From Galeruca laticollis (lineage: Eukaryota > Arthropoda > Insecta > Coleoptera > Chrysomelidae), in NCBI GenBank assembly GCA_963921935.1, contig OY998185.1:4008001-4072000 (forward strand): a stretch of DNA of 64,000 nucleotides, given 5' to 3'. This document shows, one piece after another, positions 21,758 through 32,169 of this stretch. The notes under the pieces are model-generated. The model saw nothing but the letters and a program-made list of their open reading frames with translations, was not told the DNA's origin and ran no database searches. A program made the position numbers and the translations under genes. Numbering within the stretch: position 1 is the first letter of the stretch; every line of letters starts with the position of its first letter.

Positions 21758-22075
21758 TGGGGATAACGGGGATTTCAGTCCAAAAAATCAACGAAAGATC
21801 TTTTATCCACAAAATGCCGCCAAGCTTTCGTCATTCAGGGCAATGTAAAATATTTTAAGTAAATTCAAGACAAATAATCATTAAAATTTTTTTTACATTT
21901 ACAACTTTTTAATGATTATTTGTCTTGAATTTACTTAAAATGTTTTACATTGCCCTGAAGAAGTGTCAAAAGAACACGAAAGCTGGGCGGCATTTTGTGA
22001 ATAAAAGATCTTTCGTTGATTTTTTGGAATGAAAACCCCACCTATATAACATTTTTCAGTCGTTATTTAAAAAAG

Positions 22076-22132
<57 letters not shown>
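21690..22132. repeat. Foldback element between two (TA)n microsatellites
   Basis: A (TA)n tract (about 21690-21755) and a second (about 22078-22132) enclose an inverted repeat at 21757-22046. The arms are about 130 bp and about 90 percent identical, with a short centre near 21890. The ends read aggtgggg and ccccacct. The right arm contains a hammerhead-like core (ctgaaga 21955-21961, a GTGT/ACAC stem, gaaa 21978-21981). TA tracts on both sides suggest insertion into a TA-rich site or expansion of a TA duplication. Confidence 0.75.
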
Positions 22133-22136
<4 letters not shown>

Positions 22137-22199
22137 ACTTAAATAGTCCTAAAGAAAAACGGAGATTAGATTAATAACGGGGTTACTACGCACTGCAAC

Positions 22200-23085
22200 C
22201 TTAAGGTTGATTGTGCCCCCCTATCAGAGCTGTTTTCGCTACTTCTACAGCTCGCCTTCCAGTTCCAGAGTTTTAATGAATTCCACTATTTGCGATGGCT
22301 TCAAGGAGGGTAGATTATCTCTCCTACATGTTATTGTCCAATTTTTTGCGTTTGCTTGCAATGGCGAGTCATTCTAGAACTAGGTGACCCGGAGTTTCTT
22401 CCCCCTCCCTATAGAATCTGGTCAGTTTCTGCTAAACCTATTCTCATTAGGTGCTTCCTGATGCGACAGTGTCCTGTAAGGAAACCCGCGAGGAGATGTA
22501 GCTTATTTGTACTGAGATTCAAATACTTTTTGGATCTAGCGGTGTCAAAGTTTCTTCGTAGGAACTTTTTGGAGTGATCCTGCTTGGGAAGGCACCGTCA
22601 GGGTGCTTCTTTTTCGGTTTTTTCCTTCTTCCAAAACTTTTTCTTATAGGAGCATTTTCCTACAACACAGAAAGTCTCCGGTCTAATGGAGGGTGTTCGT
22701 GCTCCTTTACTGTCGAATGTATTGGCCTTTTTAATTCCTGAGTGGTCAGAAACCCAGACAAAAGAGACCCTGTTATTCTTGCCTATTTCGTTAAGTTTTC
22801 TCCGGCAATCTCATTTCAACTTTGAGTTAATGACATGGGAGCTCATGCTTTGATAGCTGCTTAACTATCAGAGTGAATCGCTAGGTCACATTTGTTACAG
22901 TTTCTTTCTAGGTTCATTTCCACGCATCTTTCAATTGCAAGTATTTCTGCCTGAAAGACGCTCGGACGGGAGCCTAACGATAATGAGTATCTGGTGCCAG
23001 GCCCGGATACTCCAATTTTTGAACCATCTGGTGGTATTTCCTTTGAGAGTTTGGGTGGTGTGTTCCCTTTCCTAATCTTCCCTTT
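22200..23085 (-). pseudogene. R1-like LINE RNase H and C-terminus
   Basis: RNase H motifs read D of DGSK, E of FQAEILAIE and D of IHSDS, followed by a stop where the next residue should continue to AIKA. Many stops then follow. The 3' UTR appears to extend to about 22140. It reads in the same orientation as the RT block across the hAT insertion. Confidence 0.6.
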
Positions 23086-23094
23086 TACTTAACA

Positions 23095-23988
23095 TCGTAA
23101 TGAGATCTCTTTCCATAAAAATCGGATTTCCAGAATGTCTAGAATTCGGTACCCAATAAAAACAGCCTTTCCTAGAAATGTAGCGCATTCGCCATAATTT
23201 GAACATTTGATTATATTCGATTAGACAGGGCCGGCTTCGAGAACTACACAAGGGTTCGATTACGTAGCAATATTTGAAAAAACAAAGAAAAATATGAAAT
23301 GTGGATAAGAATGGTATCATCAATTAGAAACCATTGCTAGTCTAATTTATTTTCTATAGAGAAAACGATGAAAATTAGTAGGAATTTACATTGTCAATTT
23401 TGTGGATATGGAAGCATCGCTTTATTGATCCTAAATGATTATACATTGCATATTCATATTACAATAGTTAAGTGAGAATTGAGCAATATACTCAAATCAT
23501 ATTGAACATTTACAAAGAAACCTCACACAACATTGGCGTAGCCAGAGTGGGGCCCAGCTCCCTCCTCCCCCCAAATTACAGTTCTAAGAACCAGAAAATA
23601 AGAAAGCAGCCTAAGTGAATTTAAAAATTTCCAAATTAAATGTACGCATATTAGGAAATTTATATAACGCTGGCAACAGTGGCGACAACCGTTATTATTG
23701 CACAGTGTACTAAAATGAAAGACATGTCCCACTTTCACTCAGTGCTTAGTGTCGCGGTTGCGTCGAGCGTTGAGCACTGAACTGAAGTTCACTATTTCGC
23801 ATTGTAAGATATGTAAGTCGTAAATTGCAAGTTGCATAGGCAACCAGTAAATACATTTAATATACCCGGACCCGCGCCTGAGGCGTTGGAAAATTTATTG
23901 ATAAAAGAAGAATTCCAATCTCTATTCATACAAAAGTTTTATTGATTACATGTTTACAGTTATATAGTGTTTCCATAATTATTATGTT
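23095..23988 (+). mobile_element. hAT-type element, 5' fragment (empty-site copy)
   Basis: This fragment matches 40200-40767 and then continues directly into what is 45740-45920 in the larger copy. It has the terminal-like motif ttggcgtagccagag at 23532 (cagtggcgtagctagag at 40485), a gggcccag run, and the leader taagtcgtaaattg-type sequence at 23815. The match stops around the start codon (attattatgtt, 23978-23988). It lacks the Harbinger insertion and so records the pre-insertion sequence (gcattgtaagatatgtaagt, 23799-23818). Confidence 0.75.
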
Positions 23989-24139
23989 AAGGCCATTTCG
24001 ATGCTTACTTTCTTCATCATTTCGTAACCAGGAAAATTCGCTGATGAGATGTACTTTGTTAGAGAGAACCGGGCTCCCTGATTTTAATACTCTCAATTTC
24101 TGAACCTTCCATAGATATTCTAAGTATTGCCTCTTGTGC

Positions 24140-24875
24140 TTATATTTCTATTACCGGATGTAGAGGTGAGTGATCTACAATGATCTCAAGTGTCCTAGTT
24201 GGGCACGTTCTCATAGCTTCAGTGATGCACACACAGGCAAGATTTTGAACTTTGTCGAGGGCCTTCCTCGTGCTGTTCTGACCTGCTTTGGTATGCCAGA
24301 CTATCGCCCCCCATACATAATTGCTGGTCTCAGAATCATGGCGTACATCCATTGACGTATTTTAGTGTTACAACCCAAAGTCTTACCAGCTAGACTTCTC
24401 CACGCCATCAAAGCCTTTATTGCTTTACTAGCAGTTATTTCAACATGCTTGTTCCTCAGAAGCTTATTGTCTAGGCTGATCCCTAGAAATTTAACCTCAG
24501 ATTTCCATTGTATGATTTCCCCGTTTAGAGATAGAGGTTTCATAGCTGGAAGTTTCCTTTTCCGGGTAAATGGAATTACTGTGGTCTTGTTTGGGTTAAT
24601 GTTCATCCTCACCGACAAGCACCAATGCTCAATAGTTCTGAGGCCCTTTTGTAAAAAATCACACAATGTGCTCTCGAACTTGCCTCTAACTATGTCATCA
24701 GTATATCCCATTCATTCGAAGCCAAGCTCTGTTAGCCTGTAGATAAACTCATATACTACTAGGCTCCATAGAAGGGGAGATATTACTCCTCCTTGAGGTG
24801 TCCCATGATTGGCTTTAACAGAGTTTGTTTTCCCCCTGTGCCTCAGCTATCCTGGTTGTCAACAACCCATACGTC
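24140..24875 (-). pseudogene. R1-like LINE RT segment
   Basis: Reverse transcriptase palm and thumb of the LINE above. The active-site box reads YTDDI instead of YADDI, and a stop precedes it (ELGFE-stop-MGYTDD). The block 24711-24301 is open for 136 codons, then shifts to 24352-24140. Sequence upstream of GTPQGG, including fingers and endonuclease, is missing, so the element was 5'-truncated at insertion or deleted later. Confidence 0.75.
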
Positions 24876-24890
24876 CATTATCTATTAGAA

Positions 24891-25204
24891 AAACGAAATT
24901 GATCTACTGATTAGGGAAATGGGTGTCCAAACTAACATTTTTTCTGATATTTAAAACTTGTACTTTTTGATTGAAACGTTTAACTGTACATAATAGGAAG
25001 GAACATGACTTTATTTTAGTTTTCCTAATATTTAACAATAATGATTATTCGATTTCTATTCTCAAGTTGATTTTAATTTAAATCTAACAATATTTATTAT
25101 TTTAGGAAACCATACAAAACATAAATATTACTTTGTCTAAAATATTTATAAATTAGCTACCTACGTTCGTAAATGAGCTAAATCGATTAATTCACGCTAG
25201 TAAC
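24891..25204. other. AT-rich spacer, no gene seen
   Basis: No ORF, repeat or RNA gene recognised. Confidence 0.5.
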
Positions 25205-25520
25205 TATAAAGACTGGTCTAGTGGAATGGTGCTTTGTGTGCTAACCACGGGGACCCGACTTGAAACTCTCACTCGGATATCAAAAACAAAAATTCTGTGT
25301 GCCACCTGTCGGAAGGCAATGGCAAACCACCGGCAGTATTTTGCCTAATACAGCCTCTCAACATAGACGTTCTCATCCATCGTTATAGCTGTAAGTCAAT
25401 TATATCTGTGGTGACTGGAGACCACAAGACAGGTAGAAGTGAGAGGTCGGCTATGGCGGATCACGGAGATCATGGCACTGTAAGAAGTGAAGTAATTAAT
25501 TGAAATTGATCGTAAGGGAT
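25205..25520 (+). mobile_element. tRNA-type SINE
   Basis: A tRNA-like head starts near 25212 with an A-box-like tggtctagtggaatggtgct, then a TAACCACGGGG segment and a weak B box (acccgacttgaaactc). It is followed by ggaaggcaatggcaaaccac (25310-25329), a body sequence I know from arthropod SINEs. A pol III internal promoter is implied. The 3' end is unclear and may reach about 25520. The anticodon arm is not a functional tRNA. Confidence 0.65.
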
Positions 25521-25654
25521 CATGAATAACTTGTCACCCACTAAAATTAGTGAGGAATCTTTAAGCTTAACACATCTCTCTGAAAATACCGGTTCATATT
25601 TTGCTACAGTCGTTGGATCAATATTCTGGAAGAGCTAAATCTGCCAAAAGAGGT

Positions 25655-25690
25655 GAGGGCGTGTGTGTGTGTGTGTGTGCGGTGTGTGTA
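25655..25690. repeat. (GT)n microsatellite
   Basis: About ten gt dinucleotides with one interruption (gcggtgtgtgt). Confidence 0.9.
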
Positions 25691-25967
25691 ACAACACGTT
25701 CCTGGCGCCTCAATCTTGTTATTAGATGGAACTGTCGTCGTCTTCTTTGGTGTAGGCTTATTGTTTATTACTATTTTTGTGGATGGTATTTAGGACTAAC
25801 TTTTATTTTTAACATTGATTTTGGGCTACTAGCATTGTTTTTTCCCATAGTTTTAGTAATGTTATTTTATATTTCTTTTTTTATTGCCTTTAAACGACAT
25901 TAATCCCTTGCGCCATTAACGCAGTAAGTTATAATAATTTTTAATATTTTGTTATGGTATTATACAG

Positions 25968-26960
25968 TGCTATTCAAAAGTCCCCTCCCCCTCGTATCTT
26001 TTCAAATGTGTCTGCGGAATATACCAACATTCTACAACAATACGGAGTTTTAAAACATCAATATAGTCAAGTTCAGTGATCTAAACCTTCGATTCAAGAT
26101 ACCCCCACAGAAACAATCCCAAGGTGTAGAGTTCGGTGACTGACCTAGCCATTCTGCTGGACCTCGTCGTCATATCCATCTACCACGATATTCTTCATCC
26201 AAATACCATAATAGTGAGGAGAAGCCCCATCTTGTTAAAATGTCATTTCCAAATTACCGAATTCATCTGGATTATCTATAAAAATTTCGAAAATTAACGA
26301 TTCTATTGCATTTTACATCTCCAGATTCACCTCATCGGTTAAGTTGATATTGAAAAAAAAACAGGCCCAACGATGTGGTTTCCCAGGATACCTGCCCAAA
26401 TATTCACTTTTATGAGCCACTATGAATGTTTTCACGAAACATGTGAGGAGTTACGTTTTTCCAAAACCTCACAATTTGACTATTTACATTTGTATTAAAG
26501 TGGAATGTATTTTCGTCACTAAAACAAATTGTTGGTTAATATTAGTGACCATATTTTCACAAAATTTCAATCCTCGGTCTGGGTCGTCGCCTGAAAAAAT
26601 TGGTGAACACCATTTTCAATTTATCTGGGTGAATTTATTTTAAATACCAAGTGTGCAGTACTTTTACTGACTATAGATATATAGAACTTGGGTTGTAGAT
26701 GTAGGATTTTCTACCATATATGTCTACGATTAAATCAATTTTATTATCATCAGAAATTTGTCGTCTACCAGATCTTTTTGCATTATTAATACTACTATTG
26801 TTTCAAACTTCGAAGCACCTCCCTCAAATAAGTTATCGAAATGGGGTGATAGGGAAACTTCTCATTAAAAATGCGTTCCGCTACATGAATGTTTTGTCTA
26901 GTTTCACCAAGAATTAAATCGCTGCTACTTTATCACCTAGAGCCCATACCATTTTCCTTT
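25968..26960 (-). pseudogene. Mariner-superfamily transposase, heavily decayed (relative of 57653-58687)
   Basis: The left end (cagtgctattcaaaagtccc at about 25974) equals the left end of the element at 57314. Minus-strand similarity to that element runs in the same order: a TIR-proximal region, the GRW-I-G segment near 26180 (tggatatgac), a WAGILG-like segment near 26370, an SDE-like block near 26520 and an HTH near 26800. Indels and stops are frequent and no long frame survives. No matching right TIR was found. Confidence 0.6.
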
Positions 26961-27469
26961 TTGAAATACTTAAGCGTGTGATAAACAAAATTCAACAAAG
27001 TATTAAACGTACAAGAACTTGGAGAATTACAACAAACTCATTTTTTGACAACTGTCCAGATGTGGACTTTGAATTTGTTGAACGTGTATTTGAATTTTAC
27101 TGTTTACAGATTTAATCCATCAAAACTACCATAAACACAAACAATATTGGTATCATTGAATATGTCCTTTCAATACATTTTACAAGAGGTGTCGATTGCC
27201 GAAGGGTTCCGTTTAAAATAATTGATTACAATGACCCTATAACGTCATCTGTGACGATTACGTCAACTATCATCACTAGTAAGCCAGGTTACAACCGCTA
27301 ATATTTAGTTTTCAATTATGGATTTCATATTATCAGGATCTATAGAAAAATGTATATTTCTTTTCACAAAATCGAATTATCTATTTTTCACATGATATGA
27401 ATGAAATTTTTTCCTGATAGTACTTTGACTGAAGCATACTCTGGAAGTAAGGAATATGTTATCAGTACT
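26961..27469. other. AT-rich spacer, no gene seen
   Basis: Nothing I can support; it includes the region where the right TIR of the preceding element would be expected. Confidence 0.4.
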
Positions 27470-28759
27470 TTACGAGGATATATTGACAAATTCTTAGCCT
27501 ACTATAGAACCAAACAAAATTTCAATGTCAAAATATTTTATTACTCAACATATTCTCCTCTTAATTGGATACATTTATTACAGCGAACCTGCAACGTCTC
27601 TAGACCTTTCAAAAAAAATGTTTCTTCTTGCTCTGCAAACCATACCACCACAGATTTTATTACATCCTCGTTGGCAGAAAATGTACGACCTTTTAAACTT
27701 TTTTTCAGTTGAGGAAAGAGATGATAGTCGGACGGGACCAAATCTGGTGAATAAGGGGGGTGTTCTAGTAATTCAAACCCTAAATCACGAATTTTTTGCA
27801 TGGCAACATGAGATTTGTGTGCAGGGGCGTTGCCTGCAAAAACAAAACACCTTTGGATAGCTTTCCGCGCCTTTTCCCTTTAATTTTTTCCCGTAGAGTG
27901 GTCAGTAATGCCGGATAGTAATCTCCAATTATTGTTCTACCCTTATCCAAAAAATCAATCATGATTACTCCATGTCAATCCCAAAAAACTGCAGCAAGAA
28001 CTTTTCCAGCAGATTTTTAGACACGAAACTTCTTAGGTCTTGGAGAACCAGAGTGTCGCCATTCCATCGATTGTTGCTTTGTTTCTGGATCGTAGAAATG
28101 TACCCAAGTCTCATCCATAGTAACAATTCGGTTTAAGAAGTCTACATCGTTTTCAAATCGAGCACAGATCGAACGCGATGCTGCTACCCTTGCACGCTTG
28201 TGGTCAACATTCAAACATTTGGGGATCCATTTTGCAGCAATTTTTCTCATGTCCAAATTGACGTGAACTATATGATGAACGCGTTCGTATGAAATATTCA
28301 GTGCTTCAGATATACGCCCAATTCGACGGTCTGATAAAATCATGTCATGAACTGCATCGATATTTTCGGGGACAGACACAGAAACTGGCCTTCCCGATCG
28401 GTCATCATCTTCAATGGAAAATTTACCTCTTTTGAAGCTTGCAGTCCAATTTTTCACGGTCGCATACGAAGGACATTGATCACCAAGCGTATTAAGCATA
28501 TCTTCGTAAATATGCTTACCTCTTAACCCTTCAAAATACAGGTACTTGATGATGGCTCGATACTCCAATTTTTCGATTTTCACAATTCTGGTGGACATCT
28601 TTTTTCTTTCAATTTATTGCGTAGCTCTGGTTTACTTTTTTGACGTCAAACTTTACAATGACACTTCTAATAAGTTATTGTTCGTTGCTATGGTAACGCA
28701 ATATTTTGTTTATGCATGGAACTGGTCTAGGCTAACTAGATATCAATACATCCTCGTAA
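27470..28759 (-). mobile_element. Mariner element, non-functional
   Basis: Imperfect TIRs sit at 27470-27530 (tacgaggatatattgac) and 28700-28759 (reverse complement of ttacgaggatgtattgat); further in, agccta and aacaaaat are shared. The length of about 1.29 kb is typical of mariner. It holds a single transposase gene on the minus strand, broken at the second catalytic residue. Confidence 0.8.
27541..28598 (-). pseudogene. Mariner transposase, nonsense plus one-base deletion at the catalytic Asp
   Basis: Begins at ATG 28598 (MSTRIVKIEKLEYRAI) with HTH motifs YFEGLRGKHIYEDM and GDQCPSYATVKNW, then RSGRPVSV, and the first catalytic D in MDETWVHFYDPETK. TAG at 28017 interrupts the frame after PRPKKFRV. 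A second stop (TGA) follows in FWD-stop-HGVIM. In the block expected to read QDNAPAH one base is missing, so the frame becomes FLQATPLHTN and the catalytic Asp is lost. The third part, after the shift, has HPPYSPDLVPSDYHLFPQL, the classic mariner DD34D signature, and ends at 27541. Length is otherwise complete at about 345 codons. Confidence 0.88.
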
Positions 28760-30559
28760 CTTGCTAACTATCAAGGCTTTTATTTGTATGTCGCCTTTTA
28801 AATTGATTAGTGATCAACCAAAATAAAAATAAACTCTACCTATGGGAGTAATGCAGCTCTAAACGAATACTCTTGTGTTAAGCAAGTCCAGAATGCATGA
28901 AATTTATATATGACAATTAATTGCTTTGGAGTACAGACAAAGTGTAAACTTTTTTGGAAACGTTTTTTAAAGGCAATTGTATATTTGAATTCCATTTTAA
29001 TTCTTTAGTTAATGTATAATTCTAAGGAAGTAAGCAATTTGTATTTTTTTTGTTTTTATTTTACATTATTGTATTCTGCCAAAATTAACGCCTACATGTG
29101 AATCGGAATTGTTTTGAATTCCAATAACAATATGAAATATTTTGTAATTCACTTCAAGACATTATTATTCAATGAAGGTAGGCTTATATAACTAGCACAG
29201 TATATGTGATTTTATAGTCGTCAGTCATTATACGGGTCTTTTATCGTTCAAGGCCGTTTCTAACAAGTATTTATATAATTTAACAAGTAGCAAAACATGC
29301 TTGCAAACATCTGTGTACTGTTATTCAATAATGTAATACTCCGCAAATTTGAATCTACTACTTTCACAGTTATAAGTTTCTTACTATACATAAAATTTTT
29401 TTCTTGAAGATGAAGTATAATTTCTGGTCTGAATAAAAATGATACTATCCAAGCTGTTCTTAAAATGTATTGTGGAAACTCCCGAACTGTAATTATAGTT
29501 TTAAAATCATTTGTTACATTGCACTCAACAAATACTTTATAATAGGTTGATAATTTTTTCTAACTAGTATTTTTTAAGAATGTATCGATTTTAAGTGCTT
29601 ACTTATTATTGCATTTAACAAAAAAGTGGGCGAGTAAAACTTTTAAAATTAATATCACTGTTTTATTTCTTACCTTTATTGGAGTATATTTCAGCATACG
29701 TTATTAGTGATATTTAACCAGCTCTTAGCTGGGCAAGCTATTACCCGGATAATATTTATACCAATAAAAAACTTCATTATTCAAACGGATCAAGTTTATT
29801 ACTAAAGTAAAGGACATGTAGATTGTTTAAGTAATTAATCGCGCCAGTGTGGATCTTAATTCATTTTGGGCTTAGCCATTGCTAGCACTAAATAGTGCGT
29901 CATATTTATCTCTAGTATAATCATGTTTCCCTTCTCAAATTTGTTGCATTCTTTGTCGTACTATAATAAATACTATGCTTTTTTACTTCCGATCCCCCTA
30001 ATCAGAACAGGAAGTCGGGATTTTTGCGGAAATATCCGTTTCTTGACTGTTTAATTTTTGATCACGGCACATCTACCTTAAGGAGTTGACATATCATTTT
30101 CAAATTTTGAATTTAAAAGTTTATGGACATAATGCAGATCCCAGTTACTTCAAATCCGTCAACGGGAAGTGGTTTTTCTTAATTTAAGGCATCCAAATTA
30201 TAAAATAATTGAAACATTTTCAAATAAAACAACCAAATTCTACAACTTTTGTCTAATTAATTTTTCTATATCACCTATTCTTAAGTGGTGGGAGAAGTGT
30301 TCTTTTATTGACATCAAAAAAACTGTAACTCTCATATATCTGAACCTCACACAGGCTACTTGCAAAGAGCATTGAAGGCATATTTCAGAAACACAAAACA
30401 ATATCACATATAACCTGTCACTTGGTAAATACAGGGCGCTATGTGACACCAAGCTCTAGTTATAATTTTTTATGAGAAATTTCAAACGGAATGCTATTAT
30501 TATAATCAGCTTATAAAATGACAAATAAGATGATTCATTGACCTGTCAAAACCGCAAAC
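28760..30559. other. Long AT-rich intergenic stretch, no gene seen
   Basis: About 1.8 kb with no coding exon, repeat family or RNA gene that I can recognise on either strand. ORFs at 30169-30452 overlap on both strands and look accidental. Confidence 0.5.
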
Positions 30560-30829
30560 TGATAGTACATTGAACTTCATTATGCTAACTTCCTGTATAT
30601 GAAGACATTACATCCGAACGCTGAGTTTGCTAAAATCCAAAGAACATTCGATGAAACATCCGACGCCGACTTAGCAATATTTTTTTGTAAATTAAACGAT
30701 CGACGTGTATTATATTCAGTGTGATTTTATATTATTTTTATCAGTTTTATTGTGTAGTTTTGTAACAGTTGTTAATAGTACATAAAAGTGTTTTTAATAA
30801 GTGAGTTTTGAAGTGGCAAATCGTATTTG
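30560..30829 (+). repeat. Probable 5' LTR / leader of the Errantivirus-like provirus
   Basis: The primer-binding-site-like word tggcgcagt at 30830-30838 marks the start of the internal region, so the LTR should end just before it. The upstream boundary cannot be set because no matching 3' LTR was found. The coordinates are therefore approximate. Confidence 0.4.
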
Positions 30830-31078
30830 GCGCAGTTACCCATAGTAGAAGAGTCCTTAAGTGATCCTCGTCGATATCAAGCTTTTATCCACTATCTTCG
30901 AAAGAACAAGCTCCAGGGATAACCATCAAGATAGTTCATCCTGAAGCATAGCAAGGATTCCAGGAACGCATTGTAGTATCATCTGTATCTTGTAAGCCAC
31001 TTGACGAGTTATCTTAGCAACCTAACTGTTCATGATACAGACCTTAATAATACAGTAGAAATTAGAAATAATATTACA

Positions 31079-32166
31079 ATGGCTCAATTCGACATTAACA
31101 TTTTTTGCATTATCCCTAATTTTGATGGAAATCCAAACGAATTATTCGAATATATCAAGATTTGAACTTTATTATTAAATCATTATTATAACCAAAAGAA
31201 TCCAGCGGATATCCAGAATCAGATTTTTTTCCAAGGTATTATAAGTAAATTAACTGGTAGAGCCAAAGAAGTAATTTCTATTTATGGATGCGAAACATGG
31301 GACGCTGTGAAAGACGTCTTAATTCAAAACTTTGGAGATCAATGCAACGAAAATTTCCTCACTAGAGATTTAGTCAACCTTCGACAGGGCCCTCAAGAAA
31401 CACCTATGCAGTTTTATGAGAAAACAATGGGACTTCTAAACTGTATTACTAATTACATCGAAGTTCATACCCAAAATCCAGAAATAAAAAGAAGCAAAAT
31501 GGAATTCTTTAGACAGCAAGCATTAACTACATTCCTAGCAGTCTTACGAGGGCTCAACTATAAGGACAATGGCGCCTAATAATCTAGCACTTGCAATTCC
31601 ATATATTCAAGAAAAGAACAACATCCGATAATATCAATCTTCAAGTCCAGGACGATCCACAAATAACTTTTCGGCCCAGAAATAACCAACCTATTCTCAA
31701 CGACCTCTAGTTTTTCCACAAACGATGGCCCAACCACAACCGACGTTCTCCAACCCTCGATGGCAACCAACGAAGCAAATAAACAGTCAATTTCCGACTA
31801 GATAACCATTCCAAAACGTTCAATCAACCAAAACCCGGAACAAGACAACCATTTAGCGCACCTAATCAACCGAACTTCTGGTTCAACCGACCAGGGACAT
31901 CACAACAACCATGACCAACCCCCATGAGTATATCGACAGAGGCCACAAATAGGAACAGACCGTCCAATCGACACCAAGAACCTCAACAATCTCAGCCGAA
32001 GTTTACCGTTGAAGAATTGTATAACATCGAACAAAACGACAACGAAGAAGACTTTTACGAAATAGAACAACCACTAGAAGTGTTATCACTCGCTGAAGTA
32101 CAAGACTTTCCGTATGAAGAATATGAATATTTTCCCATAGAACCAACAACAGAAGCAAAAACATAA
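31079..32166 (+). pseudogene. Gag-like gene of the Errantivirus-like element
   Basis: Starts MAQFDINIFCIIPNFDGNP at 31079. A TGA at about 31165 interrupts it. The segment 31307-31579 (WDAVKDVLIQNFGDQ, then LVNLRQGPQETPMQFYEK) resembles capsid of the Gypsy/17.6 group. After a stop at 31577 a Pro/Gln/Asn-rich tail continues in shifted frames, ending in an acidic stretch (NIEQNDNEEDFYEIEQPLEV) before 32166. No zinc knuckle is seen, as in many errantiviruses. Confidence 0.7.
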
Positions 32167-32169
32167 TAG

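Larger units (their letters stand above)
22140..24890 (-). mobile_element. R1-like LINE fragment, 5'-truncated, split by a hAT fragment
   Basis: On the minus strand, from about 24890, the reading starts within RT (GTPQGGVISPLLWSLVV, then YTDDI). It continues through the thumb/connection (NPNKTTVIPFTRKRKLP, EVKFLGISLDNKLL) to RPAIMYG, LDKVQNLACVCITEA and RTCPTRTLEI at about 24150. The RNase H domain is found at 23080-22200 (IPPDGSKIGVSGPGTRYS, then VFQAEILAIERC and IHSDS). The two parts are separated by about 0.9 kb (23095-23988) that is homologous to the hAT 5' region at 40200-45920. Stops and shifts are frequent. This family differs from the three I-like LINEs. Confidence 0.75.

Noticed and set aside
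25205..25290. Possible tRNA gene
   Set aside because: The A and B boxes are degenerate, no full cloverleaf forms, and a SINE body follows.
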